From: Phalacrocorax aristotelis
Lineage: Eukaryota; Chordata; Aves; Suliformes; Phalacrocoracidae
NCBI RefSeq assembly: GCF_949628215.1
Contig: NC_134279.1
Span: 83,943,517 to 84,007,516 of the forward strand
Direction of reading: 5' to 3'
DNA length: 64,000 nucleotides
The position numbers and the translations under genes are program-made. Shown piece after piece: positions 37,330 through 53,400 of the stretch. Within the stretch, counting starts at the first letter, position 1; each line of letters begins with the position of its first letter. The notes below the pieces were generated by a model. That model saw only the letters and a program-made list of their open reading frames with translations. It searched no databases and was not told where the DNA came from.

Positions 37330-39000
37330 GGTGCCTATGTGGGTGCAGGGGGTCCCAGCCTGGGGTCCCCATGTGAGTGCAAGGATACCTATATGGGTGC
37401 AGGGAGACACTATATGGATGCAGAGGGTCCCCTATAGGTGGAAGGGGTCCTATATGGGTGCTGGGGTCCCAGACCAGGGTCCCTAGGTAGATGTAGGGAT
37501 CCCTATATGGATGGAGAGAGTCCCTATATGGGTGCAGACGGTCTCTGTATAGAGACAGGGGTACCTATATGGGTGCTGGGTCCCAGGCGTCCCCACATGG
37601 CTTCTGAGTCCCTGTACAGGTTGTGGGGCCCCTATACAGCTGCAAGGGCTCCTATACAGGTGAAGGGAGTCTGTACATGAGTTGCAGGGGGTTCCCTGTA
37701 TGGGAATCCCCAAATGGGTGCAGGGGTCCCTATATGGCATGAGGGGTCCCTATGGGGGAGCCTGTATGGCTGGGCAGGGGGTCCATATTTAGGTGCAGGG
37801 GACCCTTATAGACATGCAGGAGGTATCCCTATACATGTGGAGGGGGATCTCTATAGAGGTCAGGGGGTCTCTATATGGTTTCAGGGGTCCCTACACAGGT
37901 TTGGGGGGTTCCCTGTACAGTTTGGAGGGGGTCCCCATGCAGTTTGGAGTCCCTGTACGGTTTGGGGGGATCTTTGTGTGGTTTGGGGGTCCCTGTATGG
38001 TTTTGGGGTGTCCCCATACTGTTCAAGGTCCCCATTTATTTTGGGGGGCGTGGTCCCTGTGCAGTTTTGAGCATCCCTGTGTGGCTGGGGGTCACTATAC
38101 GGTTTTGGGGGTCCCTGTGCTGTTTGGGGACCCTGTATGGTTTTGGGGTACCCCTCTGCAGTTCAGAAAGTCCCAATGTGGCTGGGAGTCCCTATACATT
38201 TTTGGGGGTCCCTGTGCTGTTTGGGGGGTCCCTGTATAGTCGGGGGGGTGTCCCTGTATGGCTTGGTGTCCTGTACAGTTTTGAGGGTTGCCGTAGGGTT
38301 TGGGAGGGCCTCTGCAGTTTAGGGCACCCCTGTGCTGTTGGGGGTTCCTATGCAGTTTTGGGGACCCTGTAGGGTTTTGGGGTAACTCTCTGCAGTTCGG
38401 GGAGTCTCTGTGTAGGTTAGGGTCACTGTACGGTTTTGGGGGGTCCTTGTACAGTTGAGGGGTTCCCTGTACAGGTCGGGGTCCCTGTACAGTATGGGGG
38501 GGTCGCTGTATACTTCTGGGTGCCTGTACAGTTTGGGGGGTCCCTGTGCGGTTTGGGGATGCTGTACTGTTTTTGGGGTCCCTGTACAGTTGAGGAGGCC
38601 CCTGTATGGTTTGGGGTCCCTGTACAGTACAGGGGTCGGGGTCGGTGAACAGTTCAGGGTCCCTGTACGGTTGCGGGTGTCCCTGTATGGTTTGGTGTCT
38701 TGTACAGTTTTGGGGGTTCCCATACGGTTGGGGGGGGTCCCTGTGCAGTTTAGGGACCCTGTATGGGTTTGGGGCATCCCTCTATGGTTCAGGGGGTCCC
38801 TGCGTGGGTCGGGGTCCCTATACGGTTTTTGGGGATCCTTGTACAGTTTGGGGGGGTCCCTGTACAATATGGGGGGGGTCGCCGTATACTTCGAGGTCCC
38901 TGTACGGTTTGGGGGGGGTCCCCTGTATGGTTCGGTGTCCTGTACAGTTTTTGGGGTTCAAATACGGCTTGGGGAGGGAGGTCCCTGTTCGCTTCGGGGT
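37330..39000. repeat. 1.7-kb degenerate minisatellite (GGGGTCCCTGTACAGTTT type)
   Basis: An array of about 20-bp units of the form GGGGGTCCCTGTAnnGTTTG. The left part is CCCTATATGGGTGCAGG; the right part is CCCTGTACAGTTTGG and CCCTGTATGGTTTGG. It stops roughly 100 bp before the TEX261 core promoter. Confidence 0.8.
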
Positions 39001-39059
39001 GCCCCGCTGTTCGCTGTCCGTGTGTGATTCTGGGGCTCCCCGGGCGTTTTGGGGTATCC

Positions 39060-39227
39060 CCGCCCCGGGGGCGGTGCGGGAGCCCTCCCGGCCTGCAGGG
39101 GGCGCTATAAAGCGGGCGGTGGCCGCGCTGGCCGCGCCTTGTTTGTTCCGGCGCCGCGTGGTCAGGGCCGCCGCCGCAGCGGGAGCCGGAGCCGGGGGCG
39201 GCGGGGCCCGGCCTCTCCCTCCCCGCC
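39060..39227 (+). promoter_or_regulatory. TEX261: TEX261 promoter: CpG island, TATA box and CTCF-like motif
   Basis: CpG-dense sequence precedes the ATG. A TATA box (TATAAA at 39106-39111) lies about 120 bp before the start codon, which would place transcription near 39137. It directly overlaps a CTCF-type core, CCTGCAGGGGGCGCT, at 39092-39106. Both are motif matches only. Confidence 0.6.
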
Positions 39228-44608
<5,381 letters not shown>

Positions 44609-45090
44609 GCCCTGGATGCAGCCGGCCTCGGCTGCGGTGAAGGAGCAAGGCAGACCCAAACTGTGCAGAGGGCTGTGAGGCAGCACTGTTCCAGGCCTCG
44701 CTCGGACCCTCCTCGATGCCTCCAGAAGGGATTTTGCTGGGAATGAATAAACTGGGCGATGGCTGGAGGTGCCAGCGGCGCTGGACAGACAGACGGGGAG
44801 GCCTCGCACCTTTTTATACAGCTCTGCTGATCCCCCGGGACTGTGCGCAAGGAGGATGTTTGGCCCTGGCCGAGCGCAAGGGGGGTCCGGCCCCCCGGCG
44901 CTGCCCACCCTGCTCAGGGACCCGGGACATGCTGTCATCTGCCGGGGTTTAAAGCCAGGAGTTTGTGTAGTTTGGCTGTGGGGGAACGGTTCCCTCGGTG
45001 CGGCAGCAGAATGCGCTTAACGTTTAACTGAGGTTTACGCAGAGCCATTAATTAGAGAAAAAAAAATGAAAATAAAGTAATCAAACTGTC
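44609..45090 (+). other. TEX261: 3' UTR of TEX261
   Basis: Follows the TGA at 44606-44608. Two AATAAA signals, at 44746-44751 and 45071-45076, would give UTRs of about 160 or 480 nt. Confidence 0.6.
44746..44751 (+). terminator. TEX261: Proximal poly(A) signal of TEX261
   Basis: AATAAA inside GGGAATGAATAAACTGG, 138 bp after the stop codon. A second AATAAA lies at 45071. Confidence 0.55.
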
Positions 45091-47425
45091 AAACCGCCGC
45101 GTGGCCTGCTGGGAGCCGGCCAGCGCTGGAGGATGCCCCGCGTCGGGAGGGGAGCGCGGGGGCGGGCGCCTCTCCCTGCGCCCCGCAGCTGTGGGGAGGT
45201 GACCTGGAAGGACTCGACGTCGCTTTTTGTTTGATTCCAATGTTGGAAATACCGTTTTCACTCTTCCCTGGTTTTGTGGGAAGCCTCCCCGCGTGGCAGG
45301 GACGCCGCGGCGGTGCTGGCCGGTCGGGTGAGGCCCCGGGAAGCTGTTTCACAGAGAGCGATTCTCCGCGCCGTGTGAGGGGGGTGAGGCGCTGAGTGAG
45401 TCGCCTTGGCTTCCCTTGGGTGTCTGCTCAGTGTTCCCTGGGCTGCTAACGTCGCCAGGCCTCCCCTCTGTCCTAAAGGGAAAGGAAAAAAGGATCATAC
45501 TGAGGAGGAGGTGATCCCTTTGTTCTTGTAATCATAAAAAAACCCTTTTTTTTTTGCCTAACTGTTGGTCACTTTCAGCCTGTGCTCGATCCGCCTGTGC
45601 TAGCCAGGAGCCGGGGCTGCGTGCGGCTCTAGCGCAGGGACGCCCCAGCTCGGCTGCGCAATTTCACGGTTCGGGAAGGCTTTTTGGGGAGTTTCGGAAG
45701 GAAAACGGCTCATTTTGCGGCCAGTTCTGAAGGCGAAGGTGATGCACGTGGTCCCGCCGCTCCCCTCCCTGCCCCTGGGTTTGTTCAGGGGCCGCTAACA
45801 CAGGTTTTGATGCTGGTTTAATAGAAATGTGGTTTCTGTTGGAGGGCTGCTCGTCTAATAAAGGCTACGGATGAAGCTTGCCTTATTAGAGAGGCTGGAT
45901 GTGGCGTCGTCCCTCCGGCTCACGAGCGTTCGGCTCCCGTGTTGAGTCGGTGTCGCGCGGGGAAATCGCCCTCTGTGCGCGCTGGTTGTTTTTATTTTAT
46001 TAGAGAAATAGCAGAGGCTGCCAGAGCGATCGAGGGGACCTGAGGGCTGCAGAAGGCGCATCACGGAGGCCTTGGGAGGCGCTGATCGCTGAGAGGGGTT
46101 AGCAGGAGGCGGCTGTTTTCAGCACAAAGCTCTTTGGTATCCTGGAGTCAGAGAAATGAAGGTAAAAGCACCGAAGGCAAAGCAGAGTGATTAGTTGCAG
46201 GTAAAGCGTGCAAGATGCAAGGGCGTGGCGGGGAGAGAACCATCGGCCTTGCCCAGAGTGCTGGGAAGCTCCTGGAAGAGCTGCTCCCCAGCTTGGGTGA
46301 TGTGCTGTAACTTTGCTTCAAGGCCACAGCGTGGGGGCGGCCGGGCCCGTGCTCCGTCCCCGCCGCGGCGAGCAGCGAGACAAGCTGCATGCTTTTACTC
46401 CCTTCCCTGATGGACAGGTTTAAGCGTGACCAAATTTAGACTGAAAAATAGCTTTCCAGGCGCGGAGGAGGGAGGTGGGGAGCAGCAGGCTGCCGGGAAG
46501 CTCCTGGCTATGTGTTCACAGCTCTGCTCCAAGCTGCGTTTAACAGTTTGCATCGCCTCGGGCGCAGCCAGATGGGCCGGGGCGGGCGAGATCCGCGGGC
46601 GGGGGGCGGCAGGCGAGGCGAAGCCCCCCAGGCTGGGGCTGCGTGATGTGCGGGCCGCGGAGCTGAGGACGGCAGGGATTTAAATTTAGTTTTGTCTCTC
46701 TGAACGTGGGGCGGGAGTGATGGAAAACTCCTTGAGAGCTGTCGCTGCCACGGGGCGGGGGGAGCGGGGCGCGATGGAGGGCTCTTTCTTGGGGCACAGC
46801 AGTGAAAGCAGAGCCCCAGGACTCCTCCACTGCTGAAACAGTGAAAATGGGGAAGACGGGTACCTTCAACGTCCCTTCTACCGAGTCTTTTTAAGCCTCG
46901 TTTTCCCGTTCACTTAGCCAGAAAGCGAGGGTAGATCACTGTGTATTTTTCCAGCTGACAAGTCCATTTTTCCCCGAGTACTGCTTGTGATCGTCGGGTG
47001 TTTAAGATGTTAATGACACACATTTCTCTGAGCTGAACCAGATTCCGATAAGTTGTGTAACTGGATGGCAGCGAGTGAAACCCTGTAAATATTTGAAAGG
47101 TGAGCATCAGAAAAAGCCTCCCTCCCGCCCCGAAGGCTACAGCTGCGAGGACCGCACTCGGCTCCCTGGCTGGGCTTTCATCTGCTGTGAGCAGAGAGCT
47201 CTGGGGCTGGCTACCAAAAACACACCCTCTCCCCGGAGCCCGGCTTGGGTCAAAACACCCCGTTCCCTGCCCTGAAACACGGGGCAAATTGGGTGAATAA
47301 GACAAAATCCTTTGTCATTTGCAGGATCGAGGCAGGGGTGTCCCGGCATCCACCTGCAGAGGGTTCGCAAGAAGCTCCGGCTTAAAAAGAAGTGTGAATT
47401 ACTGCTTTGATTAAGTATTTAAAAG
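45091..47425. other. Gene-free intergenic DNA between TEX261 and the shootin-family gene
   Basis: No supported exon on either strand. It is mixed-composition unique sequence. ANKRD53, which lies near this position in human, was not recognised. Confidence 0.5.
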
Positions 47426-47429
47426 CCAC

Positions 47430-47780
47430 ATATATTAATACGCAGCCGCCCCGCGAAGCGTCTCTGCTCGGCAGCTCTCGGCACCTCTCCCCCGGCTCCG
47501 GCGGCTTGGGGACGGTGCGGCCGGCGGGGCACGGCTTTCCCGTCCCACGGGAGCGGAGCCGGCATTGATTTTCATGGGTGTTTGGAGGATGTAATCAGGG
47601 GAGAGGAATTCACTCGATACAGAGCGGGCAGAGCGCGGCGGTGGGAAAGGGCAGGCTGCCGATGAGTAACCGCGCTCGGGCCGCGGCATTTCCCCCCCCC
47701 CGGCGCCGAGGGGAGGCCGCGCTCGGCGGGGATCGAAGCGCGAGGGCCGGGTGGCGCCGGGTCCCTCGCCACGTGAGTCA
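47430..47780. promoter_or_regulatory. Orphan CpG-rich segment
   Basis: CpG-dense sequence (GCCGCCCCGCG, CGGCGGCTTGG, GCGGCCGGCGGGGC) about 2.5 kb beyond TEX261 and far from any annotated start. It could be a promoter for an unannotated non-coding RNA, or an enhancer-type CpG island. No exon was identified. Confidence 0.35.
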
Positions 47781-50120
47781 CCCCAAAAGCTGGATTTGGA
47801 GAAATTCAGCAGTGGCCGGGGAAGGAGGAGCAGGGGGTCAGCCTGGCTTCAGCCTCCCTGGGCTTTCTGAACTGGTCAAACTGGTCCTGGTGGTGTGGTC
47901 CCTGCGGCTCTTTCCCTCTTTTCCAGTAAGAGGATCTGTTCAACGAGCTGACATTCATCCTTCAGTCTGGTGAGCTTTAGTCTCGCGAGCAGCTTTTCCT
48001 TGTCTGCTTTCCACATGGCAGCCCTCAGGTGCCCAGAGAATCGAAAGGCCGGGGCGAGAAACGCTTCGTAATTAGAAGGATAAGCTCCTTGCCTTAAATA
48101 TTTTAGTTCAAGTTGTCTACGCCTTCGAGAAGGAGAAGGAAAGTCTATTTAAAAAATAAAGCAGAGGGCTGGAGTGGTGTAACACAGTGACCTGGCCTGG
48201 CTGTTCCCGGGACCGCAGCCACCGCCGGCACCCCGGGAAGGGACCTGTCCCCTCCTCGGAGGCATAGGAAACAGCTCGCCCTTTCCCCGCTGCCACCGCA
48301 GCGGGTTCCCTGGCACGTCCTTATTCCTTTGGGCCATTCACTCTGATCCCAGACGGCTCTTTAATTATTGCAAAAAAAAAAAAAAACCAAAAACCCAAAA
48401 AGGCAACGTGAGGTCGTTGGCTGGAAGTGGAAGGAATGTAAATCCGGGCTGCAGCCGAGGCGTGTGTTTTTATCCTGGAAGGAGATGTGGCGCGGAAGGG
48501 GGACGCTCGGGAGCAGCTGCCCCCCCCCCCCCCCCCCCCCCCCCGACCACTCTGATGCGTGACCCAATAAACTAGAAAGGAAAGAGGGTCCTGCCTGTCC
48601 CCCAGGGTTGAGCAGTCCTGGCCCAGTCCTCTATAGGGGATGCCAGATGTATGTGCCCGCTTCCATAGGTGCCTGACCCCATACTAGTGTCCTGACGCCC
48701 TGCACGTCCCTGCGGCACCCTCCGGAGGAAGGGGGAGCCCCTCCACCCAGGGAAGGGATGTTTGAGCACCCGCCGGCCTCCCCCGGTATGTGGCTTCCCC
48801 CCAAAACCACGCTACGGGGGGGGAGCGCTGCCGGCCAAGCCGCTGCTGCCAGCTCCGCTTTCTCCCAGGTGTTCAGTCCAGGCCCAGCCTCTCCTCCCTG
48901 CCACAGGTTCAGGGCCCCAGCTGTACAATTTATCTGCAATAACACCAGCCCCGAGAGGAGGGAGGGAGTTGCACTGGCTCATTAAGCACCTGGTGCACGG
49001 GCGGAGGATGCTCTCGCTTGGTTTCCCCCTGCCCCATGTCTCCTGCCCGCAGCAAGGCGGCCGAGCTGGAGAAACCACAATTAAATGAAGGTTTTGTTGT
49101 TCTTTGGGTGTGGAAGGACGAGCTGTGGTTTGAAACCTCCTCGGGCCCGAGGGAGGATGCGTGTGGTGGGGTTTGGGGAGCCGTCCCTTCACCCCCACCC
49201 TTCCAGCAGCGATCTCCCATCTTCCTAGTACGCTCCAGCATTGCCACTGGGTATTCTGGAAGTTGCCGTGGGTGAATTCAAAGCTTTACGAAGCTGTTCT
49301 GGTGCTGCAGGCGAAGGACTGCCTTAAAGCACCCGAAACACCCCTGCAACAGGCTGCGGCAGGGAGAGGGGATGGGGGGGATGCTGGCAGGGCAGGGGGC
49401 ACCCCTGGGTGCCCTGGCAGGGTGGGTGCCTCCGGACTAGGGGTGCTTGGGAGCACATCCATGCTCTTCACCTCTGAGTACCGAAATACCTGAACCCCTC
49501 CGCAAGGTGGGTGTGGAGCGTGGCCCCGCTGGAGCCCCACAAGCCCCTCCTGGGGCTGGACCTCTCCTGCAGGGATGGGGCTCCCCCGGTGGGGGCTGCC
49601 TGTGGGATCGGGGGGAGCTGGGGAGAGCTGCCTCAGCCTCCCTCCAAAGGAAAACCCCAGACCTTCGGGGCTCTGGGGGTTTTCCTTCACCAGAAGGAGG
49701 AGGTTTAGGTCTCACTCCCCGGCTTGGCCGGCGGAGAGGGGCCGTGGCATGGGGGGGCATAGGACACTGCAGCTTATTCTGCCCTGACACGAGTCAAAGT
49801 GCCTTTGTGTTGGGGTCTGGGCACCATTTACCTCCTTAAATGTGGAGATTTCAGGCTGCAAAGGTGAAGGGCAACACAAATATCTCCTCGCAGCAGCTAA
49901 GTGCCGTGTTACGGGTGTCCCTGCCAGCTGCCGCCCACCCCAGGGTGGCAGGAGGGTGGGTGCCCCGCGCCAGTCCCCAAAGACCTCTCGCCAGGACCAG
50001 TTTGCAGCAGCTCCGCTGCCATCCACGCCGGCCGCAGCCCCGTCCTGCTGCCACCCCCTCGCCTGGCAGACATGCCTCTCAGGTGACAACACGGCGTGCG
50101 GGCACCCAGTGCCACCTCGC
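47781..50120. other. Gene-free DNA up to the presumed 3' end of the shootin-family gene
   Basis: No supported exon. It contains a short A-run at 48371-48385 and a pure C25 homopolymer at 48520-48544. Confidence 0.45.
48520..48544. repeat. Poly-C homopolymer (C25)
   Basis: 25 consecutive C. Its length is probably polymorphic or uncertain in the assembly. Confidence 0.9.
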
Positions 50121-50126
50121 TTTAAT
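50121..50126 (-). terminator. Candidate poly(A) signal ATTAAA of the shootin-family gene
   Basis: ATTAAA on the minus strand about 340 bp after the stop codon at 50469. It is the best placed canonical variant; no AATAAA was noticed closer. Confidence 0.35.
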
Positions 50127-50468
50127 TAAGGCACAAATGGATGCAACGTGCTGGAAAATGAGGGTGAAAGCTTGCCGCAGCCGTCCCCGCCGCCGGGTCC
50201 CCTCCTCGCCCCGCCACGGCAGCTGCCTCTACCCCAGCTCCCCCCTGCCTCCGGCCAGGTGGGTGAGGGGCCGGGTCCTGGGGAGGCCCCCCACTGCCCG
50301 GGGTCTGAACGGCACCCCGTCCCCGCACCCCGGCGAGTGCCTGGATGGAGCCGTGCCGATGTCCTTGTCTCCTGGGGATAGACAGACAGACACATGGAAA
50401 GGAGAGATGGAGTGGGGTGAGAGCAAGAGCAGAGCCCATGGGGACCCGTGCCATCGCCTGACAGTTTG

Positions 50469-53400
50469 TCACTGGGATCGGTGATGAGACAGGGACCACA
50501 GAGCATCAGTCAGACTTGCAGTGAGGGGACATGTGTAGGTGTCACCCCTGTGCCAGTCTCTGGGGATGTTCTCACTCGGGGGGGGGTCATCTGGCACCAG
50601 CCCCCGCATCCCCTGCACCGTACCGGGATCCGGCCTCCCCGCAGCCCCGGCATCCTCACGGTCCTGCGGCGCTGTGGGCAGGGAGGCATCCACAGCCCGG
50701 CGCCGCCGCTGCAGGATGGCCTCCAGCTGCCTGTCCCTGCTCTTCAGGCTGCTCTGCCGCCCGCTCGACCTCCTGCTCGCCCTCCTCATGGTGCTCTAGG
50801 AAACACCACGCACAGCCGAGGTGCTGAGGGGCCACATCCAGGCGCCGGGACCCCCGGGGAGCCAGGATGCCCCCAAAGCGGCCCCAACGCAGCCCCACGC
50901 AGGACGGCTGCAGCTGGGGACGATGGCACCCGGGTCCCCGCGCGATGGCCTGGCATAGCCACGGGACGGGGATGCTCACCAGGATGCCCTGCAGCTCCAG
51001 CGCCGCGCTCCTCCGCTTGCTGGCCGCCACCGCCGGACCCTGCGGAAGGGGAGGGAGGAGATGTGGCCGCATCCCGCTGGCCCCGCAGCTCCCTGGGGCT
51101 GCCAACGCTCCCCAAACCCACGCCGACTCCTGGGGCTCCCTGGGGACATGCCCCCATGGGACGGAGGGTCTGGTCCCAGCCTACCTGGCCCAGGGGCACC
51201 CGCTCCTTCGTGGGCCTCAGGACCACCCCGTTCTTTATCCGCTCCATCATCTCCTGCACGGCTCGAGCTTTAACATCGTCGGCTTCTGGCTTGCCTGTGC
51301 AGGGAGCGCCGCGCTGAGACCCTACGCACTCGTGACAGGTCTCAGTCCCTGCCGGGGTGGGGAGCTGCCACCTCCCTGCAGCACCCCCAGGGTCCCAACG
51401 ACCCAAACCCGGCCATCTCCCACCCGTGCTGGGCAGCACAGGGGTGCTGGGGCCCGAGCACCCTCCTTTGGGGAGCGAGGGGCTGGCAGGGTGCCTGTCA
51501 CCCCGCAGCGGGAGCCTGGAGCAACGCTTTCAGATGGGTGGGAGATGCCTGAACCACTGCGGCGTTGGCAAACCTCTGTCCCGGAGAAACCCCGTCCTCC
51601 CCATGCCCAGCGACTCCCCCATCCCCACGGCACTGCCAGGGGAACCCCCGCGGTGCCAGGACCCCCACCTCGGGAAGCAGCGGGACAGTGTGGGGGGGAC
51701 TTACTGCGCTGGACGTTCGCCAGCCCCTTCCTCTGCCTGATCGCCGAGAGCGGGCTGGAAGGGAGAGGGGAGGTGAGAGCACGGCCGATCTGCACCCCTT
51801 GCCCACAAAACAGCCTGCCCACCGCCTGCCCGGCGCGGATCCAGGCCCACCTCACCCCCCACAACATCCCGCCGGGGTCTGGCCCCTGCGGCCAGCTCTG
51901 CCCCCCCCACCCTGCATCTCCTGCCGGGGACGGTGCCGGGGCACGGCTCGGGGACAGCCTGGCACGGCGGGCGAGAGCAGTGGGTTCTGGGGGGGGAGAA
52001 GGGTTGGCCACCAGCCCGGCTTGTTTGCTAGGACAGAGACAAGCTGGAAGCCACTGGGCTGCCACAGCTGCTTTCTGCAGGAGGTGACCGGCGGTGTCAC
52101 TTACTCCACGGGGACAGCGGGTGCAGGCGGTGGCAGCGGCGGCGGCGGTGGTGGCGGTGTGGGCGCAGCCGGCTCGGGGGTCTGGCTCTGCGGCGGCAGG
52201 ACCTGGGCCAGCTTCTCCTGCAGCGACCCCACTGCAACGGGGTGTGGTTGGGGCTGCGTGGGGGGCTGGTGCCCCTCGGAGCCTGAGCCCACCTCGGCCA
52301 CGGGTGGGCAGCGCCAGGGGCATCCCTTGGCACCACGGCAGGCTCCTGCCTGCGTCGGGCAGGGGTGAAACCACCCACCTTCCTCCTCCAGCCCCGCCAG
52401 CCGCCTCTCGGCCTCCTGCAGCTGCTTCTTCAGCTGCAACTTCTCATCCTCTGCCACAGCCAGGGCAGCTCGGGCCAGATCCAGCTCTGCTGGCTCCGGC
52501 CGCCTCCCCAGCTGCTCCTCCAGCTCCTTCACCTGTGGGAGCAAGGGGATGGGGGGAGCCGGGTGCAGCCCAGGAGCTGGGACCCCCAGAGCCATCCCTG
52601 CCAGGGACGTGGATGCTCCACAGCCCCACAAACTGGCCACTTGCAAGGAACTTGAAGCAAATTTTAGGGCAATTCTCAGCTGGGTGGTGGCAGCCCAGTG
52701 GTCTGGAGGGTGCCAGCCCAGTGTGGGGGCTCCCACCCTGGGGTAGCCCACCCGTGGGACCCCCTCTCCCTGGCACCTGAGATGTGCTAGCAGAAATCCA
52801 TGGAAGAACAACCTCTCCAGGGCTGGCACACAGCACGGAGGGGTCTGACCCTGATCGCAGCTGGTTCCCGCACCCAGGGGAAGCCACCGCCAGCCCCAGA
52901 GCCGTGCCGTGCCCCATCCCTGCTCCCCACCCCGTGCCACCCACCCGTGGGGACGGGTCCTCACCCGCTGCTGCTGCTCCTGCCTGGCCTCCTCCAGCGC
53001 CCGGGTCAGGCGTCCCACCTCCTGCAGGGCTGCCAGCAGCTGGGCGCTGGGCCCCGCGCTCTGCAGCAGGATCATGCTCTGCCTGTTCGCCTCCTTCTTT
53101 TGCACCAGCATCTGCCCACGGGGACGGGGGTCAGGGAGGGAGCGAGCCCCCAGGCTCACCCCAGTGAGAGAAAAACCCTTTCTGGGGATGCTGGGAGCAA
53201 AACCCATCCGACCTCAACCCAGGGGACCGCAATGGGTGCCCAGGAGCATCGCCATCCTCTTGGGATCCAGGGTGCAGCCAGCAGTGGGATGAGTATTGGG
53301 GTGTTTGCACTGAGAGAAATTGAGAGCAAGCAGCCCCCCTGCTCTCCCACCCCCTGCCCCAGGAGCCTGTCCCCCCACCCCAGCACCCACGGGCAGGGTG

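Noticed and set aside
45091-50120. ANKRD53 between TEX261 and ATP6V1B1
   Set aside because: No ankyrin-repeat motif was seen on either strand; the position is taken by the shootin-family gene.
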